Of a stretch of DNA of 64,000 bases, positions 25,016-30,975 are shown in pieces. The translations under genes and the position numbers were made by a program. The notes beneath the pieces were generated by a model. That model did no database searches. It was not told the DNA's origin and worked only from the letters and a program-made list of their open reading frames with translations. The DNA comes from Flavobacteriaceae bacterium. GTDB taxonomy: Bacteria; Bacteroidota; Bacteroidia; Flavobacteriales; Flavobacteriaceae. Where the stretch lies: contig JAHEKV010000004.1 in the NCBI GenBank assembly GCA_024638165.1, forward strand, positions 96,703 to 160,702, in the 5' to 3' direction. Each line of letters opens with the position of its first letter. The first letter of the stretch is position 1.

Positions 25016-26173
25016 TTAAGCCTTCGGAACCATTTTAAATATCCCCTTACTCTCAACGCTTAAATAAATATTGCCGTCGGGTGCTTGGATCACCTCACGC
25101 ACTCTTCCGATATCAGAGAACCAGCGCTCACGTTTCATAACCTTATTGCCATCAAGTACTAATCGCTCTAGGTATTGAAACTTCAAAGAACCTGCGAACA
25201 GAGAACCCTCTAATTCGGGGTAATTAGATTCATGCACATAAGCCATACCCGAGGGTGCGATAGAGGGTAGCCAATAGTAAAGAGGCTGCTCCATACCTTC
25301 CTTCTCGGTAATATCGGTAAAACTAGAGCCGTCATAGTTGATTCCGTAGCTGATGATAGGCCATCCGAAATTTTTACCCTTCTCAGATTGGTTAATTTCA
25401 TCGCCTCCTTGAGGTCCATGTTCATGAACCCAAATGGCATCTAATTTAGGATGGTAAATCATTCCTTGCGGATTTCTATGACCATAGCTCCAGATCGCCG
25501 AACGTGCCCCATCTACTCCAACGAACGGATTATCTTCAGGAATCCTCCCATCTTTGTGAATGCGATAAATCTTCCCACCATCTCGGTAAATACTTTGTGG
25601 ATTTTCATCTCGATTTCCGCGATCTCCAATTGAGAAATAAAGGTATCCCTCATCATCAAAAACTACCCTTGACCCAAAGTGAAAACCCTTATCAGAATCT
25701 TCTTGCCCTCGATACAAGACGCTTAATTGTTCAAGCTGATCGCCTTTTAATTGAGCTCTAGCTACTGTCGTAGTTCCTTTTCCAGCCTCAGACCCCTCAC
25801 TCGAATAGGTCATATAAATCCAAGGTTCTTTTTCATAATTCGGATCTAAGGTCAAATCTAAAAATCCTCCTTGGCCTTGCTGCCAAATTTCTGGTATACC
25901 CTTAATCTCTTGGCGATTGTTCTCATGATCAACCAACAACAGCTTTCCATTTTTCTCAGAGATCAGGTACTTACCATCAATAAATTCTAACCCCCAAGGG
26001 ATATCAAGCCCTTCGACCACTAACTCTAATTCATAATTTTCTCCACCTGCTGTTATTTCACTAATGGTTTGTTTTCCCGTCGCGTTATCATTCGATACTG
26101 AATCATTACATGCAACAAAACCAAGGGATAAGGCACTTAAAAGTCCTAAGGAAAGAATCGATGTGATTTTCAT
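25016..26173 (-). CDS. PQQ-type sugar dehydrogenase-like lipoprotein
   Basis: A 385-residue predicted lipoprotein (lipobox GFVACND, Cys about residue 22) of the glucose/sorbosone dehydrogenase (GSDH) beta-propeller family. Visible blocks: GLDIPWGLEFIDGKYLISEK, WQQGQGGFLDLTLDPNYE, FGSRVVFDDEGYLYFSIGDR, GDGGKIYRI-like RDGGKIYRIHKDGR, WSYGHRNPQGM (the catalytic His region), EHGPQGGDEIN and NFGWP. Members with PQQ oxidise aldose sugars in the periplasm; whether this one binds PQQ cannot be told from sequence, and no pqq genes are nearby. It is divergent from tRNA-Pro and convergent with murQ. Confidence 0.88.
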   Translation of the reverse strand: MKITSILSLGLLSALSLGFVACNDSVSNDNATGKQTISEITAGGENYELELVVEGLDIPWGLEFIDGKYLISEKNGKLLLVDHENNRQEIKGIPEIWQQGQGGFLDLTLDPNYEKEPWIYMTYSSEGSEAGKGTTTVARAQLKGDQLEQLSVLYRGQEDSDKGFHFGSRVVFDDEGYLYFSIGDRGNRDENPQSIYRDGGKIYRIHKDGRIPEDNPFVGVDGARSAIWSYGHRNPQGMIYHPKLDAIWVHEHGPQGGDEINQSEKGKNFGWPIISYGINYDGSSFTDITEKEGMEQPLYYWLPSIAPSGMAYVHESNYPELEGSLFAGSLKFQYLERLVLDGNKVMKRERWFSDIGRVREVIQAPDGNIYLSVESKGIFKMVPKA

Positions 26174-26215
26174 AGTAATTCTATTTAATGGCTTAAAAAT
26201 ACATCTAAATTATCT

Positions 26216-26223
26216 TATTTTTG
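26216..26223 (+). promoter_or_regulatory. -7 promoter box for tRNA-Pro
   Basis: TATTTTTG is an exact TAnnTTTG match, 10 nt upstream of the first base of the tRNA, so the start of transcription would fall a few bases before the mature 5' end. Confidence 0.65.
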
Positions 26224-26233
26224 CCCTCTCATT

Positions 26234-26307
26234 CGGGATGTGGCGCAGTCTGGTAGCGTACACGCATGGGGTGCGTGTGGTCGCTGGTTCGAATCCAGTC
26301 ATCCCGA
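26234..26307 (+). tRNA. tRNA-Pro (anticodon GGG)
   Basis: The 74-nt cloverleaf has an acceptor stem CGGGATG / CATCCCG with discriminator A, a D-arm containing GGCGCAGTCTGGTAGC, an anticodon stem CACGC / GCGTG enclosing the loop ATGGGGT (U33, anticodon GGG), a short variable loop and the T-arm GGTTCGAATCC. GGG reads proline codons CCC/CCT. The CCA end is not encoded: the gene is followed by CAA. It has its own promoter box and a strong terminator 50 nt downstream. Confidence 0.95.
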
Positions 26308-26439
26308 CAACAAATACAACCAACTTCTAAAATCGAAGATTTTAGCTAATAATTAGAAAACCGCTAGAGAGCTTGCTCTTTAGCGGTTTTCTTTTATTTG
26401 TTGTAACGTGGTTATCAGAAGTTGGTTGTGTTTGTTGTC
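26306..26439. repeat. 23-bp inverted repeat starting at the tRNA 3' end
   Basis: The left arm (26306-26328, GACAACAAATACAACCAACTTCT) is two halves GACAACAAATAC and AACCAACTTCT; the right arm (26417-26439) is its reverse complement with one mismatch in 23. The left arm begins at the last base of the tRNA acceptor stem. The arms enclose the tRNA terminator hairpin. The final bases of the right arm are also the first bases of the first 62-bp direct repeat. No transposase or target-site duplication is seen. Confidence 0.8.
26357..26393 (+). terminator. Terminator of tRNA-Pro
   Basis: Long hairpin AAAACCGCTAGAGAGC / GCTCTTTAGCGGTTTT (one internal mismatch pair, 2-nt loop) followed by CTTTT. It lies 50 nt after the tRNA and should end its transcript; the flanking A and T runs could also let it work in the reverse direction. 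Confidence 0.85.
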
Positions 26440-26490
26440 AAACTCCCCCAAGGATCTTTTACCGCTAGGTAAAAGAATCCAGCGAGTTAA
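26429..26490. repeat. 62-bp direct repeat, copy 1, with internal hairpin
   Basis: First of two copies that agree at 58 of 62 positions. It contains a strong dyad, GGATCTTTTACC (26452-26463) / GGTAAAAGAATCC (26468-26480) around a GCTA tetraloop with one bulged A. The outer part starts TGTTTGTTGTCAAACTCCCC. The 26308-26599 stretch without a gene consists of the inverted repeat, the terminator and these two repeats; no coding potential is apparent in it. Confidence 0.85.
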
Positions 26491-26541
26491 CTCTTAAGCG
26501 GTCTTTTTAATAGATAAGCACCAAGGGTGCAGAAAGAATAA

Positions 26542-26603
26542 TGTTTGTTGTCAAACTCCCCCAAGGATCTTTTACTGCTAGGTGAAAGAATCCAGAGCGT
26601 TAA
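26542..26603. repeat. 62-bp direct repeat, copy 2, overlapping the DUF2911 stop codon
   Basis: Second copy. Relative to copy 1 the stem bases change C to T and A to G; both convert a Watson-Crick pair into a G-U pair when read as plus-strand RNA, so the hairpin GGATCTTTTACT / GGTGAAAGAATCC (26565-26593) is still paired. The last bases include the TAA stop of the minus-strand DUF2911 gene. Confidence 0.85.
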
Positions 26604-27130
26604 AGGATACTTATAGGTAATCTAACCTCTTTGCTACCCCAACCAATTACTAGATGGTATCCGCCGCTTACATTGTCGAATCTAATAGATAACACTTCGA
26701 TCTCTGCTTCTGATTTCTTGACCTCAGCATTGAAACGACCGAAATCTTTGGATTGATCATAGCTGTAGGCTCCCCAGGTGTGGAGTTTCTTATTTAAGAT
26801 CACCTTCCAATCACTTTCACCAGGAATAGTGTATAAACTGTAGGTGCCTGCCGGAATCTTTGTTCCTTGAATTTTCATGTCTTTGTAAAAAATGATTTCT
26901 GTGGTCTCATTGGCACCGGTACGCCAAACAGTTCCTTTAGGAGCAAGGCTTTCAAGAGTTCGCCCTTTCAGTTGTGGACGAGAGTAGAGTACGCGTAAAT
27001 CGGGATTAGACATTCGATCTGGGCGCGCATAGCTCATGTCTAATGGACTTTTATCAAGGTTTGCAAAGCCACTTCTTTGGGCATTTGCCATTGAAAAACT
27101 GAGAACTAAGGCAAGAAGAAGGTATTTCAT
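26600..27130 (-). CDS. DUF2911 domain exported protein
   Basis: A 176-residue exported protein; the ATG at 27130 gives a compact signal peptide (MKYLLLALVLSFSMANAQ). The DUF2911 core is recognised from SPLDMSYARPDRMSNP, VLYSRPQLKGRTL, the conserved VWRTGANETTEIIFYKDM, GTKIPAGTYSLYTIPGESDW and VILNKKLHTWGAYSYD. The family is frequent in Bacteroidota and has no established function. The stop codon lies inside the second 62-bp repeat, so the 3' end of the transcript carries that hairpin. Confidence 0.85.
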   Translation of the reverse strand: MKYLLLALVLSFSMANAQRSGFANLDKSPLDMSYARPDRMSNPDLRVLYSRPQLKGRTLESLAPKGTVWRTGANETTEIIFYKDMKIQGTKIPAGTYSLYTIPGESDWKVILNKKLHTWGAYSYDQSKDFGRFNAEVKKSEAEIEVLSIRFDNVSGGYHLVIGWGSKEVRLPISIL

Positions 27131-27164
27131 AATCATAGTTTTGGATGATGAATATACAATCTAA

Positions 27165-27581
27165 CTAGAAACTATTCTCGTCTATTTCAACTTTTAAAGA
27201 AACTCGGAGGGAATCAGGAAGTCTAGCGTAGCCACCTCGAAGATCGTAAAGTTCTTTAAAACCTCTCTTTTTTAAGTACTTAGCAGCATTCATGCTTCGG
27301 TTGCCAGATCGGCAGTAAAGATAAACGGGTTGTAAGGTGTCCCTATTTTCGAAATAAGACTGAAATTCTGTTGGTCTCAGAAAATCTACTTTTTTGGCCC
27401 CTTTTAGATGACCTTGATTGTACTCTGTAATGGTTCGAACATCGATTACCTGAACCGTTGAATCTTTGATGGCCTCGATAAATTTTTCAGGAGTCAAACG
27501 TTTGATAATGGAATCATTAGTTTGTGCTTTAGTGCAGAAGATACCGAGGAGCGCACAAGTAATGGTGAAGAATAATTTCAT
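27165..27581 (-). CDS. Exported rhodanese-like protein
   Basis: A 138-residue protein with a signal peptide (FFTITCALLGIFCTKAQ) and one rhodanese domain: VQVIDVRTITEYNQGHLKGA (about residues 42-61), then the active-site loop YCRSGNRSMNAAKYLKKRG with the catalytic Cys in CRSGNRS, and YDLRGGYARL near the end. Periplasmic single-domain rhodaneses can carry persulfide sulfur; the actual substrate is unknown. It is divergent from trxB and lies 34 nt upstream of DUF2911 on the same strand, so the two may be co-transcribed. Confidence 0.88.
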   Translation of the reverse strand: MKLFFTITCALLGIFCTKAQTNDSIIKRLTPEKFIEAIKDSTVQVIDVRTITEYNQGHLKGAKKVDFLRPTEFQSYFENRDTLQPVYLYCRSGNRSMNAAKYLKKRGFKELYDLRGGYARLPDSLRVSLKVEIDENSF

Positions 27582-27725
27582 TGGTCGTTGATTTTTGACA
27601 AAGTAATCTCAATTTAATATAAATCTATGTGATTTAGGTTACTTATATCAATGGTGAGTAACTTTTGATAAGTTGAGGTGAGTAAGGCGATGTTAATGGC
27701 TATTTTAGCTCAAAATAACGAGATT

Positions 27726-28673
27726 ATGAGTACAGAAATAGAACGTATACATACCCTTATAGTAGGATCAGGACCAGCAGGTTATACGGCTGCTATTTAT
27801 GCCGCAAGGGCAGATATGAAACCGGTTATTTACACTGGAATGGAGCCAGGTGGCCAATTAACCACCACAACTGAGGTGGATAATTTTCCTGGATATCCGG
27901 AGGGTATTGATGGTCCAACCATGATGGTCCAACTTCAACAGCAAGCTGAGCGATTCGGTACTGACGTTCGAATCGGTATGGTAACTGAAATCGTGCTAAG
28001 TAAAGAAGTTGGTGGTTGGCATAAAGCCACTATCGACGGATCAAAAGGAGTTGAAACACAAGCCGTGATTATTGCCACCGGGGCGTCTGCAAAATATTTA
28101 GGGATACCTAGCGAGCAGAAACTACGCGGAGGAGGGGTATCGGCATGTGCCGTATGTGATGGGTTCTTTTACAAGGGCCAAGAGGTAGCTATCGTTGGAG
28201 GTGGAGATACGGCAGCGGAAGAGGCTTCCTATCTCTCTAAAATTTGCTCTAAGGTGACTATGCTGGTTAGAAAAGAAGAGATGCGTGCTTCGAAAGCAAT
28301 GCAGCACCGAGTAGAGAGTATTCCCAATATCGAAGTACGCTACAATACCGAAGTGGATGAAGTATTAGGGGATTCAATAGTTGAAGGACTGCGAATGAAA
28401 AACAATAAGACGGGAGCGACTTCTGAGATATCGATCACTGGATTATTTATCGCAATCGGTCACAAACCTAATACTGACATATTCAAAGGTCAACTCGAAA
28501 TGGATGAGGTCGGTTATATTAAAACTGTTGGTAAGTCTACAAAAACTACTATTCCTGGAGTTTTTGCTTGTGGTGATGCACAAGATAAAGAATATCGTCA
28601 GGCAATTACAGCAGCTGGGACAGGATGTATGGCGGCTTTGGATGCTGAGCGCTATTTAGCAGAATTAGAATAA
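27726..28673 (+). CDS. trxB: Thioredoxin-disulfide reductase
   Basis: FAD/NADPH flavoenzyme that keeps thioredoxin reduced. The ATG at 27726 gives 315 residues and starts close to the first beta strand (TLIVGSGPAGYTAAIYAARA); upstream in-frame starts add unconserved residues. The redox pair is in ACAVCDG, Cys141 and Cys144, the NADPH site in VAIVGGGDTAAEEASYLS, and the FAD-closing motif in GVFACGDAQDKEYRQ. Length and spacing are standard. The stop overlaps the start of the DUF4442 gene (TAATG). Confidence 0.95.
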   Translation: MSTEIERIHTLIVGSGPAGYTAAIYAARADMKPVIYTGMEPGGQLTTTTEVDNFPGYPEGIDGPTMMVQLQQQAERFGTDVRIGMVTEIVLSKEVGGWHKATIDGSKGVETQAVIIATGASAKYLGIPSEQKLRGGGVSACAVCDGFFYKGQEVAIVGGGDTAAEEASYLSKICSKVTMLVRKEEMRASKAMQHRVESIPNIEVRYNTEVDEVLGDSIVEGLRMKNNKTGATSEISITGLFIAIGHKPNTDIFKGQLEMDEVGYIKTVGKSTKTTIPGVFACGDAQDKEYRQAITAAGTGCMAALDAERYLAELE

Positions 28674-29122
28674 TGACTATCCGTAACTTCAACCGTTTTT
28701 TATTCTTAAAACTACCCAGCGCCTTCCTGTGTGGAGTTCGTTTGATGTCTTTAAATAAAGAACGTGCTGTAGTTACGGTTACTCTTAATTTTCTGAATAA
28801 AAATCCCTTCAAAAGCATGTTTTGGGCGGTTCAGGGGATGGCTGCAGAATTGGCCACTGGTGCCATTATATTGTCTGAAGTAAGAAGTAGCACCGTTCCT
28901 ATCAGCATGTTAGTTACTCGTAATGAAGCTGAGTTTCTGAAAAAGGCAAAGGGGAAAATAACCTTTACTTGCACTGATGTAGCACTTGTGAAAAACCAGT
29001 TCGCTAAACATTTACAAAGTGAAACGGGTACGCGTTTTTGGATGCAAAGTGAGGGAGTCGATGAGCAGGGTGAGGTCGTGTCTCGTTTTCGATTTGAATG
29101 GTCAGTCAAGGCTAAAGATTAA
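28673..29122 (+). CDS. DUF4442 hot-dog-fold protein
   Basis: A 149-residue protein that matches the DUF4442 (PF14539-type) thioesterase-like hot-dog family by its layout: FLFLKLPSAFLCGVRLMS, a strand block with NPFKSMFWAVQGMAAELATG (the long hot-dog helix, about 44-63), VRSSTVPISMLVTRNEAEFL, and C-terminal strands. Members are presumed acyl-CoA thioesterases without proof. The start shares bases with the trxB stop, so it is translationally coupled to trxB. Confidence 0.8.
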   Translation: MTIRNFNRFLFLKLPSAFLCGVRLMSLNKERAVVTVTLNFLNKNPFKSMFWAVQGMAAELATGAIILSEVRSSTVPISMLVTRNEAEFLKKAKGKITFTCTDVALVKNQFAKHLQSETGTRFWMQSEGVDEQGEVVSRFRFEWSVKAKD

Positions 29123-29158
29123 GATTCAAGTTTTAACGATTTTTTGAGATTTTGTTCG

Positions 29159-29188
29159 GTTAGGGTTTTCTATTTTAGAGTACCTAAC
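29159..29188. repeat. Short inverted repeat upstream of the small gene at 29199
   Basis: GTTAGG (29159-29164) and CCTAAC (29183-29188) form a 6-bp dyad with an 18-nt centre that contains TATTTTAG, a one-mismatch -7 box. The same GTTAGG/CCTAAC half-sites flank a possible promoter before fadD (46303-46345). It could be an operator; six bases may also arise by chance. Confidence 0.3.
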
Positions 29189-29198
29189 AAAAAAAACA

Positions 29199-29411
29199 AT
29201 GGCAAAACTTGGTTTTAAATACACCCAATCTGTCCTTCAAAAAGTAAGTTTTAACAAAGAGCTCTTTTTTAAGGAAGTCCGTAAAGCAATACACTATCTT
29301 TTACCGAAAGACTTGGTAAAACTTCAAAATTGGTTGCAGATCTATACTAGTGACAAGCCAGAGTTACAACCTGCTATCTCCTACATTAACGGAAGCGCTC
29401 TTTTTGCTTAG
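29199..29411 (+). CDS. Small conserved-looking protein of unknown function
   Basis: A 70-residue basic protein (FKYTQSVLQKVSFNKELFFK; KAIHYLLPKDLVKLQNWL). It has no signal peptide or membrane helix. I recall similarly built small flavobacterial proteins with an xVLxKVSFxxxLFxKExxKAxxxLLP pattern, which supports it being real, but no function is known. The ATG is preceded by an A-rich stretch (AAAAAAAACA), typical of this phylum's translation starts. Its last 26 nt overlap the 3' end of convergent oxyR. Confidence 0.6.
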   Translation: MAKLGFKYTQSVLQKVSFNKELFFKEVRKAIHYLLPKDLVKLQNWLQIYTSDKPELQPAISYINGSALFA

Positions 29412-30336
29412 GTGATATTATTTGAACATCGTGAAAGCTGATAGCACCTCTAATGACCCCAAAGATTACCTCGCGAAGTGCTTCAGTGATTTGAATTTTC
29501 AGTTCGCTCTTTGAGTAAATCAAACTGATTTCTCTTGCGGGTTCGGGCTTTTCAAAATGCTTCAGTCCTTTCTTTTGATTTTCTTTTAAACCAAGAGTGT
29601 GTAGATAGGGTAGAAGGGTCATTCCCATTCGTTCGTCAGATAGTTGCACTAAGGTTTCAAAGCTTCCACTTTCGATGGTAAACTTCTTATCCCTGTTGTT
29701 GAGATTCATGTCACAGAGATTTAGGATGTTGTCTCTGAAGCAGTGTCCGTCTTGTAGTAATAAAACCTCCTCAAGGTCTAAATCTTCTGCTTTTAATTCG
29801 GTTTTATCGTTTAATCGATGACCTTCTGGTAAATAGCCTACAAATGGTTCGTAATACAATGGTCGTTCAATAAGGTCTGAAGTTTCCAGCGGAGTAGCAG
29901 CAATTGCTGCATCAAGTTTTCCTTCTCGAAGTCCGGTCAGAATTTCATCGGTAGTTAGTTCCCTAATAATAAGGTTGACCTTAGGGTAGCGTTTTACAAA
30001 GGTCGATAAGAACATCGGTAATAGGGTAGGCATCACTGTAGAGATAATTCCTAATCGATAAGGCCCTCCAATAAAGCCCTTTTCGATAGATACAATGTCT
30101 TGCATTCTCTCAGCCTCAATAACCACTTTACGTGCTTGTTCTACGATTTTGGTTCCGACCTCAGTTAGTTTTATGGGTTTGGTTCCTCGATCGAATATCT
30201 TGACATTTAATTCTTCTTCTAGCTTTGAAATCTGCATACTCAAGGTAGGTTGAGTGACAAAGGATTTTTCAGCGGCTATGGTAAAGTTTTGATGTTCAGC
30301 TACTGCAATTAAATATTGAAGTTGTGTAATGGTCAT
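29386..30336 (-). CDS. oxyR: Hydrogen-peroxide sensor regulator OxyR (LysR family)
   Basis: A 316-residue LysR-type regulator. The N-terminal winged helix-turn-helix is clear (TITQLQYLIAVAEHQNFTIA, FVTQPTLSMQISKLEEEL). The effector domain contains the OxyR redox motif QDGHCFRDNILNLC, whose two cysteines fall at residues 199 and 208, the same numbers and spacing as the peroxide-sensing pair of E. coli OxyR. Disulfide formation between them should switch on peroxide-defence genes; the targets are not in this window unless trxB, about 0.7 kb away, is one (inference). It begins on the last base of the PaiB-like stop codon (TAATG), so the two are co-translated. Confidence 0.93.
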   Translation of the reverse strand: MTITQLQYLIAVAEHQNFTIAAEKSFVTQPTLSMQISKLEEELNVKIFDRGTKPIKLTEVGTKIVEQARKVVIEAERMQDIVSIEKGFIGGPYRLGIISTVMPTLLPMFLSTFVKRYPKVNLIIRELTTDEILTGLREGKLDAAIAATPLETSDLIERPLYYEPFVGYLPEGHRLNDKTELKAEDLDLEEVLLLQDGHCFRDNILNLCDMNLNNRDKKFTIESGSFETLVQLSDERMGMTLLPYLHTLGLKENQKKGLKHFEKPEPAREISLIYSKSELKIQITEALREVIFGVIRGAISFHDVQIISPKQKERFR

Positions 30337-30935
30337 TATAGATTTTTATTCATTAGCTCGGCCACTCTTTGTGCCTCTGGACATCGGCTTTCGAGTTGTT
30401 TAATGATCGATTCCTGGTCGTCTTTTCGATTCTGTGATAGCTTTTCGATGGCTCTTATACTCTTTATTTCTAATGAAAAACCGACGACTCCTTTTGATTG
30501 TAATAAGGTCTTAGGACTATAAGTGTCATAGGTAAGCCCCTTTGGTTCTTTTTGTTCGTAATAGTCAACTAATCTTTTAAGATCGTCATCGGTTTCGGCA
30601 CGATTTCTTAGCCTACGAATCCCTTTTACTTGAATTGCGGTATAATTATAAGTAGGTACCTCCTCGGCAGCATACCAAGACGATGAGATATAGGCCGATG
30701 GACCGTTGATCAAAAAGAGAGCATCATTCTTAGATTCCTCCAAAACCCATTTAGCCGCGAGCTCATTGGCTTTAGCCAAATGACCATAGGCCCATTTTCG
30801 ATCTTTGTCAAAATGCAAGGGGATATGGGCGGCATATAACGCTCCATCTACATATTCGACCAGTGTGCCAAAGCAGACTTCTTCGATCAGACGATCTGCC
30901 GGTTTGATCGGTTCAAAATGTTTTGGAACGTACAT
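30336..30935 (-). CDS. PaiB-like FMN-binding protein
   Basis: A 199-residue split-barrel flavoprotein of the PaiB family (FMN-binding negative transcriptional regulator in B. subtilis annotation). Recognisable are the opening MYVPKHFEP, LVEYVDGALYAAHIPLHFD, WAYGHLAKANELA, FLINGPSAYISSSWY and the conserved VPTYNYTAIQVKG. The fold binds FMN; whether it regulates transcription directly is doubtful, since no DNA-binding domain is visible. It is the first gene of a two-gene unit with oxyR, suggesting a link to redox stress. Confidence 0.85.
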   Translation of the reverse strand: MYVPKHFEPIKPADRLIEEVCFGTLVEYVDGALYAAHIPLHFDKDRKWAYGHLAKANELAAKWVLEESKNDALFLINGPSAYISSSWYAAEEVPTYNYTAIQVKGIRRLRNRAETDDDLKRLVDYYEQKEPKGLTYDTYSPKTLLQSKGVVGFSLEIKSIRAIEKLSQNRKDDQESIIKQLESRCPEAQRVAELMNKNL

Positions 30936-30948
30936 ATTCTCATAAAGT

Positions 30949-30971
30949 TAATGCCCCATTACGCGGCATTA
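30949..30971 (-). terminator. Weak terminator-like hairpin after the sortilin-like gene
   Basis: TAATGCC / GGCATTA, a 7-bp perfect stem with a 9-nt loop, in the 40-nt gap between the sortilin-like gene stop and the PaiB-like start. On the minus strand it is followed by AACTTTAT, so the U-tract is poor. It may attenuate rather than end transcription. Confidence 0.4.
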
Positions 30972-30975
30972 TTAA

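Noticed and set aside
26064..26330. Open frame running through tRNA-Pro
   Set aside because: It reads through the tRNA and the divergent promoter region; an accidental frame.
26174..26603. Genomic-island attachment at tRNA-Pro
   Set aside because: There is no integrase, no duplicated tRNA 3' end downstream, and the genes on both sides are ordinary chromosomal ones; only short repeats are present.
26429..26603. CRISPR array
   Set aside because: Only two repeats of 62 bp with one 51-bp interval, repeats differ and no cas genes are present.
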